A DNA stretch of 36,460 nt from Mycobacterium sp. Marseille-P9652 (GCF_902652685.1 NZ_CACRUY010000050.1:1-36460), one strand, 5' to 3'. Counted from the stretch's first letter, positions 15,846 to 24,030 are shown. Numbers and translations: made by a program. The notes: generated by a model not told the origin, from the letters alone.

Positions 15846-17435
15846 GTGGTGGTGCAGCGTTTTCTGGCCGTGCTGTCGGTGCTCGTCGTCGTCGCCGCGT
15901 GCGGACATCCGTCTGAGACCCCCGCGGCTCCCGAGACCGCGACGCCGATCCACCACCTGGTCGTGATCTTCCAGGAGAACGTGTCCTTCGACCACTACTT
16001 CGGGACCTACCCGCACGCCGCCAACGTCGACGGCCAACCCTTCACACCCAGGCCCGACACCCCCGGGGTCGACGGCCTCAACCCAGAGTTGTTGGCGCAT
16101 AACCCCAATACGGCGCAGCCCGTCCGCCTGGGCGGCCCGGCACAGCAGGTGACCTGCGACCAGGACGACGCCTATCAGGCCGAGCAGGCGGCCTTCAACG
16201 GCGGGGCCATGGACCGGTTCGTCGAACACACCGAGGGCGACCCGTGCGCGCCGCCGCTGTTCAGCGCTGCCGGGCTGGTGATGGACTACTACGACGGCAA
16301 CTCGGTGACCGCGCTGTGGAACTACGCCCAGCACTATGCGATGAGCGACAACTCCTTCAACACCACCTTCGGCCCGTCGTCGCCTGGCCACATCAATCTG
16401 GTGTCGGGTCAAACACACGGCGTGACAAAGACGTTCATGCCCGGCGGGAAGCCGTTCCCGCCGCACCTGGTGATCGCCGACGCCGGGAACGGGCAGGCGA
16501 CCCTGATCGACGACTCGCAGCCGTTGGGCGACGACTGCTCCAGCCGGGACCAGGTGCAATTCGGGCCGGGTAACAAGAACGTCGGCGACCTGCTCAACGC
16601 CAAGGGGATCACCTGGGGCTACTTCGAGGGCGGGTTCAAGCCGACCGGACGCCGGGCCGACGGCACCGCCGAGTGCGGCGCGACGCACAACGTGGGCGCC
16701 GCGCTGGGCGGAACCGGCAAGACCGGGACGCTGCCGTTCGGCACCAAGTCCGACTACGTCCCCCACCACCAGCCGTTCCAGTACTACCCGTCGACCGCCA
16801 ACCCGCACCACCTGCCGCCCAGCGCGCCCGACCAGATCGGTCGCAGCGACCAGGCCAACCATCAATACGACCTGTCGGACTTCTGGGCCGCCGCCGACGC
16901 CGGCCGCCTGCCGTCGGTCAGCCTCCTCAAAGCGCCCGCCTACCAGGACGGGCATGCCGGCTACTCGGATCCGCTTGACGAGCAACAGTTTCTGGTCGAG
17001 ACGGTCAACCACCTGCAGGGGCTGCCGCAATGGCGGGATACGGCGATCGTGATCGCCTACGACGACTCCGACGGCTGGTACGATCACAAACCTTCGCCGA
17101 TCGTCTCGCCGTCCGCCACCGCCGAGGACGTGCTGAACGGGCCCGGAAAATGCGGGGACGCGGGCGCGGTGCCCATCGCCTACCAGGGCCGGTGCGGTTA
17201 CGGCCCGCGGCTGCCCCTGCTGGTCATATCCCCTTATGCGAGAACGAATTTCGTTGACCACACCCTCACCGACCAGACGTCGATCCTGAGATTCATCGAG
17301 GACAACTGGAACACCGGCCGCATCGGCGACCACTCGCTCGACGAGCGTGCCGGTTCGCTGAACGCGATGTTCGACTTCACCGGTCCGGCCCAGCCGCCGC
17401 TGATCCTCGATCCCCGCACCGGCAATCCGCGATAG
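15846..17435 (+). CDS. Phosphoesterase-family lipoprotein (phospholipase C / acid phosphatase-like)
   Basis: A 529-residue exported protein. A short lipoprotein signal (QRFLAVLSVLVVVAAC, lipidated Cys19) is followed by the PF04185 phosphoesterase signature HHLVVIFQENVSFDHYFGTYP. Further on it has SFNTTFGPSSPGHINLVSGQ, and AYDDSDGWYDH with metal-binding Asp/His. This family includes bacterial phospholipases C and acid phosphatase AcpA; the mycobacterial plc proteins use a Tat signal, which is lacking here. GTG 15846 is chosen for the lipobox spacing and the -10 box 6 nt upstream; ATG 15816 would also be in frame. Cleaving phosphodiesters or phosphomonoesters at the cell surface is inferred. 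Confidence 0.82.
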   Translation: MVVQRFLAVLSVLVVVAACGHPSETPAAPETATPIHHLVVIFQENVSFDHYFGTYPHAANVDGQPFTPRPDTPGVDGLNPELLAHNPNTAQPVRLGGPAQQVTCDQDDAYQAEQAAFNGGAMDRFVEHTEGDPCAPPLFSAAGLVMDYYDGNSVTALWNYAQHYAMSDNSFNTTFGPSSPGHINLVSGQTHGVTKTFMPGGKPFPPHLVIADAGNGQATLIDDSQPLGDDCSSRDQVQFGPGNKNVGDLLNAKGITWGYFEGGFKPTGRRADGTAECGATHNVGAALGGTGKTGTLPFGTKSDYVPHHQPFQYYPSTANPHHLPPSAPDQIGRSDQANHQYDLSDFWAAADAGRLPSVSLLKAPAYQDGHAGYSDPLDEQQFLVETVNHLQGLPQWRDTAIVIAYDDSDGWYDHKPSPIVSPSATAEDVLNGPGKCGDAGAVPIAYQGRCGYGPRLPLLVISPYARTNFVDHTLTDQTSILRFIEDNWNTGRIGDHSLDERAGSLNAMFDFTGPAQPPLILDPRTGNPR

Positions 17436-17469
17436 CCCCCGGGATTCAATCTGCCGGGTTTCAACCCTC

Positions 17470-17484
17470 CCGCGCGTTGCGCGG
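17470..17484 (+). terminator. Short GC hairpin after the phosphoesterase gene
   Basis: CCGCGC-GTT-GCGCGG is a perfect 6-bp stem with a 3-nt loop, 35 nt after the stop codon. There is no T-run, as is common for mycobacterial terminator candidates. Confidence 0.35.
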
Positions 17485-17529
17485 TTCCCGGACGATGGAG
17501 CTTTCGTGTCCGAGTCTTCAGGAGTGTTG

Positions 17530-18675
17530 ATGAGTCTGGCGTTTCATTGGTTTCTGCCCACCTACGGTGACTCGCGGAACCTGGTCGCGGGCGGACACGG
17601 CACGGCGATGTCCGGTGACCGGCCCGCGTCGCTGCGCTACCTGCACCAGATCTGCGCGGCCGCCGAGGACAACGGCTTCGAGGCCGTCCTCACCCCGACC
17701 GGACTGTGGTGCGAGGACGCGTGGTTGACGACGGCGATGCTGATCGAGCGCACCGAGACGCTGAAGTTCCTGGTCGCCTTCCGGCCGGGCCTGCTCAGCC
17801 CGACGCTTGCCGCGCAGATGGCGGGCACCTTCCAGCGGCACTCGGAGGGGCGGCTGCTGCTCAACGTGGTCACCGGCGGCGAGCCGCACGAGCAACGGGC
17901 CTACGGCGACTTCCTGGACAAGGAGTCGCGCTACGCCCGCACGGCCGAGTTCCTGCACGTCGTGCGCGAACTGTGGACCTCGAGCGAGCCGGTGAGCTTC
18001 GCCGGCGACCACATCCACATCGAGGGCGCGCAGCTCAACAACCCGCCGGACCCGATCCCCGCGGTGTTCTTCGGCGGGTCGTCCGGAGCGGCCGGCCCGG
18101 TCGCCGCCAAGTACTCCGACGTCTACCTCACCTGGGGTGAGCCGCGGGCCGCGGTCGCCGAAAAGCTCGACTGGATACGCGGATTGGCCGCCGACGCGGG
18201 CCGAATCCTGCAGTTCGGCCTGCGGATCCACGTCATCAGCAGGGACACCTCCGCGCAGGCCTGGGCCGAAGCCGAGCGGCTGCTGGCCGCCGTCGACCCC
18301 GCCGACGTCGAGCGGGTGCAGGCGAGCCTGGCCCGCAGCGAGTCCGAGGGGCAGCGCCGCATGCTCGACCTCCACGGCGGCAACAGCGGCCGGCTCGTGA
18401 TCGCGCCCAACCTGTGGGCCGGGGTCGGGCTGGTGCGCGGCGGGGCGGGCACCGCGCTGGTGGGCTCGCACGCCGAGGTCGCCGAGAGGCTCATCGAGTA
18501 CTCCCGGCTCGGCATCACGCATTTCATCCTCTCGGGCTACCCCCACCTCGAGGAGGCCTACTGGTTCGGTGAGGGCGTGCTGCCGCTGCTCGAGCGCGAG
18601 GGTGTGTGGCAACACCCCAATCGCCAGTCGCACCCCGCACCCGCGACGCCGTTCGCGGCCGCCTCGGCGCACTGA
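17530..18675 (+). CDS. ssuD: FMNH2-dependent alkanesulfonate monooxygenase (SsuD-like, LLM flavin family)
   Basis: A 381-residue luciferase-like monooxygenase that would release sulfite from alkanesulfonates using reduced flavin and oxygen. It shows the SsuD start FHWFLPTYGDSR, LTPTGLWCEDAWLT with the active-site Cys, FRPGLLSPTLAAQMAGTFQ, RLLLNVVTGGEPHEQRAYGDFL, and the C-terminal GVGLVRGGAGTALVGSHAEVAERL and HFILSGYPHLEEAYWFGEGVLP. The length equals that of E. coli SsuD. ATG 17530 has an AGGAG site at 17519-17523. A GTG at 17506 adds eight weak residues. The transporter starts 6 nt after its stop. No flavin reductase or ABC transporter is next to it. Confidence 0.9.
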   Translation: MSLAFHWFLPTYGDSRNLVAGGHGTAMSGDRPASLRYLHQICAAAEDNGFEAVLTPTGLWCEDAWLTTAMLIERTETLKFLVAFRPGLLSPTLAAQMAGTFQRHSEGRLLLNVVTGGEPHEQRAYGDFLDKESRYARTAEFLHVVRELWTSSEPVSFAGDHIHIEGAQLNNPPDPIPAVFFGGSSGAAGPVAAKYSDVYLTWGEPRAAVAEKLDWIRGLAADAGRILQFGLRIHVISRDTSAQAWAEAERLLAAVDPADVERVQASLARSESEGQRRMLDLHGGNSGRLVIAPNLWAGVGLVRGGAGTALVGSHAEVAERLIEYSRLGITHFILSGYPHLEEAYWFGEGVLPLLEREGVWQHPNRQSHPAPATPFAAASAH

Positions 18676-18681
18676 ATCGCC

Positions 18682-20022
18682 GTGGCGACCACATTGCCCG
18701 GCGCGGCGCTCACCGCGCCCCAGGCGCACGACGAATCGGACGACGAGCGGCGCCGCCGGCTGCGGACCGTCGTGGCCGCGAGCCTGCTCGGCACCACGGT
18801 GGAGTGGTACGACTTCTTCCTCTACGCCACCGCCGCCGGCCTGGTCTTCAACAAGGTGTTCTTCCCGAGCGCGAGCTCGCTGGTGGGCACGCTGCTGGCG
18901 TTCGCGACGTTCGCCGTCGGCTTCGTCATGCGCCCGGTCGGTGGGCTGGTGTTCGGCCACATCGGCGACCGCATTGGCCGCAAGCGCAGCCTGGCGCTGA
19001 CGATGCTCATCATGGGTGTGGCCACGGCGCTCATCGGCGTGCTGCCGACCGCGGCGCAGATCGGCGTGTGGGCGCCGATCCTGCTGCTCACGCTGCGCAT
19101 CCTGCAGGGGTTCGCGCTGGGCGGCGAGTGGGCCGGCGCGGTGCTGCTGGCGGTCGAGCACAGCCCGGACGGCCAACGGGGGCGCTTCGGGGCCATTCCG
19201 CAGATCGGTCTGGCGCTCGGATTGGCCTTGGGCACAGGCATTTTCGCGTACCTACAGGTGGTCTTGGGTCCGGCGCGGTTCCTGGCCTACGGCTGGCGGA
19301 TCGGCTTCCTGCTGAGCCTGGTGCTCGTCGTGATCGGCGTGGTGGTGCGGTTGAAGGTGGAGGAGACGCCGGCCTTCGCCGAGCTGGCTCAACTCGAGGC
19401 CACGTCGACCGTGCCGATCCGTGAGATCGTCCGCGAGCCGCGCTCCCGGCGCAACACGGTGCTCGGGCTGCTGTCGCGCTGGGCCGAGGGATCGGCGTTC
19501 AACACCTGGGGCGTCTTCGCGATCAGCTATGCGACCGGCGCGCTCGGCCTGCACCGGGTGTCCGTGCTGGTGGTGGTGACCATCGCCGCGCTGCTCATGG
19601 CGGTGCTGCTGCCGGTCTCCGGCGCGCTGACCGACCGCTTCGGCCCGCGGCGGGTGTACCTCGTTGGGGTGACGTGCTACGGGCTGGCCGCCTTCCCGGC
19701 CTTCGCGTTGTTCGGCACGCGGAACCTGCTGTGGTTCGGGCTCGCGATGGTGGTGGTGTTCGGTGTCGTGCACGCGCTGTTCTACGGCGCGCAGGGCACG
19801 CTGTATTCGGCGCTGTATCCGACCGCCACCCGGTACTCGGGCCTGTCGTTCGTCTACCAGTTCTCCGGCATCTACGCCTCCGGCGTCACCCCGATGATCC
19901 TCACCGCGCTGATCGCGGCCGCCGGCGGCGCGCCCTGGCTGGCGTGCGGCTACCTGGTGGCGACGGCGGTGATCAGCATCGTCGCGACCGCGCTGATCCG
20001 CGAACGGGACCTGCATCTGTAG
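18682..20022 (+). CDS. MHS-family MFS transporter
   Basis: A 446-residue 12-helix transporter of the metabolite:H+ symporter (ProP/ShiA-like) family. The hallmarks are LLGTTVEWYDFFLYATAAGLVF, FVMRPVGGLVFGHIGDRIGRKR (motif A), LRILQGFALGGEWAGAVLLAVE, and the repeat of motif A at GALTDRFGPRR. GTG 18682 lies 6 nt after the ssuD stop, so the two are probably co-transcribed. Import of a sulfonated or organic-acid substrate for the monooxygenase is an inference from this linkage only. Confidence 0.85.
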   Translation: MATTLPGAALTAPQAHDESDDERRRRLRTVVAASLLGTTVEWYDFFLYATAAGLVFNKVFFPSASSLVGTLLAFATFAVGFVMRPVGGLVFGHIGDRIGRKRSLALTMLIMGVATALIGVLPTAAQIGVWAPILLLTLRILQGFALGGEWAGAVLLAVEHSPDGQRGRFGAIPQIGLALGLALGTGIFAYLQVVLGPARFLAYGWRIGFLLSLVLVVIGVVVRLKVEETPAFAELAQLEATSTVPIREIVREPRSRRNTVLGLLSRWAEGSAFNTWGVFAISYATGALGLHRVSVLVVVTIAALLMAVLLPVSGALTDRFGPRRVYLVGVTCYGLAAFPAFALFGTRNLLWFGLAMVVVFGVVHALFYGAQGTLYSALYPTATRYSGLSFVYQFSGIYASGVTPMILTALIAAAGGAPWLACGYLVATAVISIVATALIRERDLHL

Positions 20023-20033
20023 CGGTCGCGCGC

Positions 20034-20149
20034 GAGACTGCGCTCTGCGCTTCGAGCCTGCGCTCAGCGCGTCGAGACTGCGCTCGGCGCGACCTTTTCG
20101 CCGAGATCGCGATGTGGGTTCAGGCTCGGCGCCGTCACCGCAGGCTCGA
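20034..20149. repeat. Three tandem 20-bp repeats with downstream inverted copies
   Basis: GAGACTGCGCTCTGCGCTTC (20034-20053), GAGCCTGCGCTCAGCGCGTC (20054-20073) and GAGACTGCGCTCGGCGCGAC (20074-20093) follow each other without gaps. Further on, CGCAGGCTCGA (20139-20149) is the exact reverse complement of 20052-20062, and CAGGCTCGGCG (20121-20131) is a related inverted copy. The element fills most of the 155-bp gap between the transporter and permease genes. Confidence 0.85.
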
Positions 20150-20173
20150 CGCCCGAAAACTGCCCTGACGGGC

Positions 20174-20179
20174 GATAAT
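20174..20179 (+). promoter_or_regulatory. Possible -10 box of the permease gene
   Basis: GATAAT lies 7 nt before ATG 20187 and overlaps an earlier ATG at 20178. If it is used, the shorter start would be the first base of the message. Confidence 0.3.
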
Positions 20180-20186
20180 GACGACC

Positions 20187-21554
20187 ATGGCCGGCGCTCC
20201 GCAACTGCGGCAAGGACTCTCGCAGCGGCAACTGAGCATGATCGCGATCGGCGGGGTGATCGGCGCCGGGTTGTTCGTCGGCTCCGGCGTGGTGATCAAG
20301 GACACCGGCCCCGCGGCCTTCCTCACCTACGCCCTGTGCGGCCTGCTCGTCGTGCTGGTGATGCGGATGCTCGGGGAGATGGCCGCCGCCAACCCGTCGA
20401 CGGGGTCGTTCGCCGACTACGCGGCGCGCGCCCTGGGCGGCTGGGCGGGATTCTCCGTGGCGTGGCTGTACTGGTACTTCTGGGTGATCGTGGTCGGCTT
20501 CGAGGCCGTCGCGGGCGGCAAGGTGCTCAACTACTGGTTCCACGCGCCGCTGTGGTTGCTCTCGCTGTGCCTGATGGTGCTGATGACCGCGACCAACCTG
20601 TTCTCGGTGACGTCGTTCGGCGAATTCGAATTCTGGTTCGCCGGAATCAAAGTCGCGACGATCGTGATCTTCCTGGGCGTCGGCGGGCTGTTCGTCCTCG
20701 GGTTGCTGCCGGGCCGGCACGCCGACTTCTCCAACCTCACGGCCCACGGCGGGTTCTTCCCCAAGGGCGTCGGGGCCGTCTTCGCCGCCATCGTGGTGGT
20801 GATCTTTTCCATGGTCGGCGCCGAGATCGTCACGATCGCCGCGGCCGAAAGCCGCGACCCGCAGCTCGCCGTGCAGCGGGCGACGCGGTCGGTGGTGGCG
20901 CGCATCGGGATCTTCTTCGTGGGGTCGGTCTTCCTGCTCGTCGTCATCCGGCCCTGGGACGCAGGCGAACTCGGCGCCTCGCCCTATGTCGCCGCGCTCA
21001 GGCACATGGGGCTTCCGGGCGCGGATCAGGTGATGAACGCCGTCGTGCTCACCGCGGTGCTGTCCTGCCTCAACTCCGGCCTGTACACGGCGTCGCGCAT
21101 GCTCTTCGTCCTTGCCGACCGGCGCGAGGCGCCGGCCCGGCTCGTCACCCTGAGCCGACGGGGCGTCCCCCACCTCGCCATCCTGGCGTCGTCCGCCGTC
21201 GGCTTTCTCTGCGTGATCATGGCGTGGCTCGCGCCCAACACGGTGTTCCTCTTCCTGCTCAACTCGTCGGGCGCCATCATCCTGTTCGTCTACTGGCTGA
21301 TCGCGCTGTCACAGATCATCCTGCGGCGCAAGACATCCCACGAGGACCTGCGGGTGAAGATGTGGTTCTTCCCCGTGCTGTCGATCCTCACCGTGGTGGC
21401 GATCACCGCCGTGCTGGTGCAGATGGCGTTCGACCGGTCGGCCCGTAGCCAGCTGTGGCTCAGCCTGCTCTCGTGGGCGGTGGTGATCGGGCTGTATTTT
21501 GCCGCGCGAGCGCGCGCCCGTGGTCGCGTGGGTGTTCCCGGCGCGCAGGAGTAA
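20187..21554 (+). CDS. gabP: Amino-acid permease of the APC superfamily (GabP-like, Rv0522 type)
   Basis: A 455-residue, 12-helix amino-acid transporter. The first helix carries the APC substrate/ion motif MIAIGGVIGAGLFVGSG. Other family segments are LTYALCGLLVVLVMRMLGEM, NPSTGSFADYAARALGGWAG, IFSMVGAEIVTIAAAES and NSGLYTASRMLFVLA. It belongs to the AnsP/GabP/LysP group that imports amino acids or GABA by proton symport; substrate specificity cannot be read from the sequence. ATG 20187 fits a leaderless start, and ATG 20178 adds only three residues. The stop is 4 bp from that of the convergent gene. Confidence 0.85.
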   Translation: MAGAPQLRQGLSQRQLSMIAIGGVIGAGLFVGSGVVIKDTGPAAFLTYALCGLLVVLVMRMLGEMAAANPSTGSFADYAARALGGWAGFSVAWLYWYFWVIVVGFEAVAGGKVLNYWFHAPLWLLSLCLMVLMTATNLFSVTSFGEFEFWFAGIKVATIVIFLGVGGLFVLGLLPGRHADFSNLTAHGGFFPKGVGAVFAAIVVVIFSMVGAEIVTIAAAESRDPQLAVQRATRSVVARIGIFFVGSVFLLVVIRPWDAGELGASPYVAALRHMGLPGADQVMNAVVLTAVLSCLNSGLYTASRMLFVLADRREAPARLVTLSRRGVPHLAILASSAVGFLCVIMAWLAPNTVFLFLLNSSGAIILFVYWLIALSQIILRRKTSHEDLRVKMWFFPVLSILTVVAITAVLVQMAFDRSARSQLWLSLLSWAVVIGLYFAARARARGRVGVPGAQE

Positions 21555-21558
21555 CACG

Positions 21559-22050
21559 TCATGTGGTCAGCCGGGCGACCCGCATGTGCTCCTCGGCGCG
21601 ACGCCACGCATGAGTCGGATCGAACCGCTCGTCGGACCAGCTCGCCGATTCCACCCGCACCCGTCCCCGCCAGCTCTTCATGATCTCGGCGTGCACGGGC
21701 CAACGAATGAAGCGGCGCAGGTCGGCTCCGCCATCCCAGACGGACAGCGATCCGCCGCGCCACTCGGCGGGCCTGCCCCACAGCCACAGTCCGACCGCTC
21801 CGTGCATGATCGGCCAGCTCTCCGCCAGCTTCACACCCAGTTCGGCGATTCGCAGCCAGTCGGCCTCGGATTCGGCGTGAAAGTCCGTGAAGCTCACGAC
21901 AACCGGAGACCGGGTGGCGTCGGAGGGGCCGGGCAGCCAGTCGGTGCTGATGAGTCCGGCACCGGGTGTGATGGGGGGCTGGCCGGCGGCGGCCGACGGT
22001 GGATTACCGCCGCCATCGGTCACCGGCTTGGCGGAATGTGTTGTGGTCAC
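21559..22050 (-). CDS. Conserved hypothetical protein, probably a MarR-controlled neighbour (Rv0523c position)
   Basis: A 163-residue soluble protein. About 40 low-complexity Gly/Pro/Ser residues at the N-terminus precede a compact domain containing LISTDWLPGPSDATRSPVVV, SFTDFHAESEADWLRIAELG, GAVGLWLWGRP, SLSVWDGGADLRRFIRWPVH and a C-terminal HAWRRAEEHMRVAR. The Trp-rich pattern and the SLSVWDGGADLRRFIRWPVHAEIM-like phrase (cited in part) recall dimeric alpha-beta barrel/antibiotic-biosynthesis-monooxygenase-type proteins, but I am not sure. GTG 22050 has GAGGAG 6 nt upstream. It is divergent from marR with a shared operator-like region. Confidence 0.65.
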   Translation of the reverse strand: MTTTHSAKPVTDGGGNPPSAAAGQPPITPGAGLISTDWLPGPSDATRSPVVVSFTDFHAESEADWLRIAELGVKLAESWPIMHGAVGLWLWGRPAEWRGGSLSVWDGGADLRRFIRWPVHAEIMKSWRGRVRVESASWSDERFDPTHAWRRAEEHMRVARLTT

Positions 22051-22079
22051 GGCGGACTCCTCAATAATCAGCGTTAGTA

Positions 22080-22122
22080 GATGATAAGCATATGCATATT
22101 AATTGGTAAAGCCCCTATCATC
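22080..22122. promoter_or_regulatory. Divergent promoter/operator between the hypothetical gene and marR
   Basis: This AT-rich island contains TATCAT at 22116-22121 (plus strand, 6 nt before ATG 22128) and its mirror image at 22081-22086 (minus strand TATCAT, with TTTACC 18 nt upstream as -35). Between these two -10 candidates lies the imperfect palindrome TAAGCATATGCATATTAA (22085-22102, core ATATGCATAT). A MarR dimer bound there could block both promoters. Confidence 0.5.
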
Positions 22123-22127
22123 ACCGC

Positions 22128-22550
22128 ATGGCCCGGAAGCCGACGCGTCCAGATCTCGCGGCGATGCTCGTGCCGCTGGCCCGCCAAGCCGTGGCCGCCG
22201 AGCGGCCGGTGCTGGCGGCGCACGGGCTGTCCATGTGGGGTTATGTCATTCTCAGCGCGCTGGACGGCTCGCCGATCCGCACGCAGGCGGCCCTGGCCGA
22301 GGCGATCGGTGCGGACAAGACACGGATCATCCCCACACTCGACGATCTGCAGCGGCAGGGCTACATCGAACGCTCACCCGATCCCGACGACCGCCGCGCC
22401 CGCCTGCTCGCGATCACCGACGCCGGTCGCTCGATCAAGAGGGTCGCGCAGCGCGACATCCAACGCGGCGAAGAGCGTTGGCTCGGGCAGCTGTCCCCCG
22501 GTGACAGAGACGTGTTTCTGCGCGTGCTGCGCGAGTTGGCTTTCGATTGA
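22128..22550 (+). CDS. MarR-family transcriptional regulator
   Basis: A 140-residue winged-helix regulator. The DNA-binding part runs from about residue 35 to 105: MWGYVILSALDGSPIRTQAALAEAIG, TRIIPTLDDLQRQGYIERSPDPDDRRARLLAITDAG (given here as landmarks in pieces), with the wing sequence PDPDDRRARLLAIT typical of MarR. N- and C-terminal helices form the dimer. ATG 22128 lies 6 nt after a TATCAT box, so the message is probably leaderless. Divergent placement suggests it represses itself and the gene at 21559-22050 in response to an unknown ligand. Confidence 0.88.
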   Translation: MARKPTRPDLAAMLVPLARQAVAAERPVLAAHGLSMWGYVILSALDGSPIRTQAALAEAIGADKTRIIPTLDDLQRQGYIERSPDPDDRRARLLAITDAGRSIKRVAQRDIQRGEERWLGQLSPGDRDVFLRVLRELAFD

Positions 22551-22623
22551 ACAGCATCCGGCCGGCGTCCGCCCATGCCCTACTGTTCTGCATTATGAGA
22601 CGGCCGGCGACGCTCCGCGTGAC

Positions 22624-23592
22624 ATGACGGCCGACGAGCGGCGCGACGGTGTCGACCTGACCAACCTGGATCAGCCGCTGAGCCCGGACGCGGGCGCCAC
22701 CAAGCGCGAGCTGATCGACTACCTGGATGCGGTGGCCGACCGCATGCTGCCCGGAGTGGCGGGACGTGCGCTCACGGTGCTGCGCGTATTGCGCGGGCAG
22801 GACGCGTTCATGCAGAAGAACGTGCCGAAGTACGCACCGGACTGGGTGCGGACCGTCGCGGTGTGGGCGGATGCGTCCAAACGCCAGGTGCGCTATCCCG
22901 TCTGCGACGACCGGCGGACGCTGCTCTGGCTGGCCAACCAGCGCGCCGTCGAATACCACCCGTCGCTCGGGCTGGCCGGCGACCCGCGCCGGCCGACCCA
23001 TCTGGTGCTCGACCTCGACCCGCCGGCCGACGGCGACTTCACCGCCGTTGTCGCCGTGGCGCACGTGGTTCGGCAGGCGTTGGCCGACAGCGGCCTGGCC
23101 GGAGCGGTCAAGACCAGCGGCGCCAAGGGGATTCACGTGTTCGTCCCCGTCGACGACGCGGCCCCCGTGGACGACGTCGCGGCGGCCACCCGCGCGCTCG
23201 CCGCCCGCGCGGAAGCGCTCGACCCGCAAAGGGCGACAACGGCTTTCATCGTGGCCGACCGCGCCGGCAAGGTGTTCGTCGATTCCACCCGGGCCCGTGG
23301 CGCGACCGTGGTCGCCGCCTACAGCCCGCGCCTGCGCCCGGGCGTGCCGGTGTCGTTCCCGGTCGCCTGGGCGGACCTGGATTCGGTGCGCGCAGGCGAT
23401 TTCACGATTCACACGGCGATCGACGCCCTCGCGGGGCGCGACCCGTGGGCCGAGCACATGCCCGATCCTCAGCGCCTGCCCGACGACCTGATCGAGCAGG
23501 GCCGCGCGATCCCGGTCGCCCGGGTGGCCGCGATGCACGAGGGCAAGCGGCGCGCGCGGGCCCGGCGGGGCGGGGTCAACCCGTCACGGTGA
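22624..23592 (+). CDS. Stand-alone LigD-type polymerase domain protein (Prim-Pol, PolD-like)
   Basis: A 322-residue archaeo-eukaryotic-primase-like polymerase domain, as found in the NHEJ ligase LigD but without ligase or nuclease domains. The catalytic features are present: the metal pair Asp130/Asp132 in LVLDLDPP, the SGAKGIHVFVP motif with His171, and the third acidic residue Asp220 in KVFVDSTRARGATVV, followed by YSPRLRPG. The usual NHEJ sequence reads Dy.qN after that Asp; here it is STRA. M. tuberculosis carries similar free-standing proteins (Rv3730c, Rv0269c). ATG 22624 has a weak ribosome site. Its last 17 nt overlap the convergent nitroreductase gene. A role in gap filling during DNA repair is inferred. 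Confidence 0.85.
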   Translation: MTADERRDGVDLTNLDQPLSPDAGATKRELIDYLDAVADRMLPGVAGRALTVLRVLRGQDAFMQKNVPKYAPDWVRTVAVWADASKRQVRYPVCDDRRTLLWLANQRAVEYHPSLGLAGDPRRPTHLVLDLDPPADGDFTAVVAVAHVVRQALADSGLAGAVKTSGAKGIHVFVPVDDAAPVDDVAAATRALAARAEALDPQRATTAFIVADRAGKVFVDSTRARGATVVAAYSPRLRPGVPVSFPVAWADLDSVRAGDFTIHTAIDALAGRDPWAEHMPDPQRLPDDLIEQGRAIPVARVAAMHEGKRRARARRGGVNPSR

Positions 23593-23977
23593 GCAGCACG
23601 GCCTGCTCGAACGGCAACCGCTCGAACACCGCGCGTCCCCGCGTCACGTGCGGTGCCGCTTCGGCCTTGGTGACAAGGTGTGGGTCCACGATGCCGAAGC
23701 TCGTGCCGTTGCGGCGCATCCGGCCGCCGCCGGCGGCGGTGAGGTTCTTCAGCCAGTCGCGGTCGGGACCGTAGGTCAGCAGGATCGCCACGCCGGGCTT
23801 GCCGTCGACCTCGGCGCTGAACACGTTCACGGGGTTGCTGTACGGCTTGCCCGAGCGCCGACCGACATGCTCGACGACTCCGAACGCCGGCAGCCGATCC
23901 GCCCACTTCCGCAGCAGCGGGTTCGTGACGTGCCGGTTGAATCGGGCAAGTCCTTGGGGTAATTCCATGCGATTCAT
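23576..23977 (-). CDS. Deazaflavin (F420)-dependent nitroreductase family protein
   Basis: A 133-residue split-barrel protein of the Ddn/DUF385 family. Landmarks are FNRHVTNPLLRKWADRLPAFGVVEH, GRRSGKPYSNPVNVF (cofactor-phosphate binding), LTYGPDRDWLKNLTAAGGG, and RGRAVFERLPF near the end. Family members use F420H2 to reduce quinones, nitro compounds or biliverdin-like substrates, and some bind fatty acids. ATG 23977 or ATG 23968 could start it. It is convergent with the polymerase gene (17-nt overlap) and divergent from the coiled-coil gene. Confidence 0.82.
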   Translation of the reverse strand: MNRMELPQGLARFNRHVTNPLLRKWADRLPAFGVVEHVGRRSGKPYSNPVNVFSAEVDGKPGVAILLTYGPDRDWLKNLTAAGGGRMRRNGTSFGIVDPHLVTKAEAAPHVTRGRAVFERLPFEQAVLLTVTG

Positions 23978-24030
23978 CCAACTCCCGGGGGCGATCGCGC
24001 AACAACCCGACGGTGCACCGCCGGGGCGAC

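Noticed and set aside
15747-17333. 528-codon minus-strand frame opposite the phosphoesterase gene
   Set aside because: It is Val/Gly/Arg-rich without motifs, and the plus strand encodes a clear lipoprotein phosphoesterase.
17436-17529. Possible sulfur-related riboswitch before ssuD
   Set aside because: Only about 90 nt are available, with a single simple hairpin. I could not match a SAM-type core.
17518-19176. 552-codon minus-strand frame across ssuD and the transporter
   Set aside because: Two recognised genes occupy the plus strand; the frame is a codon-bias shadow.
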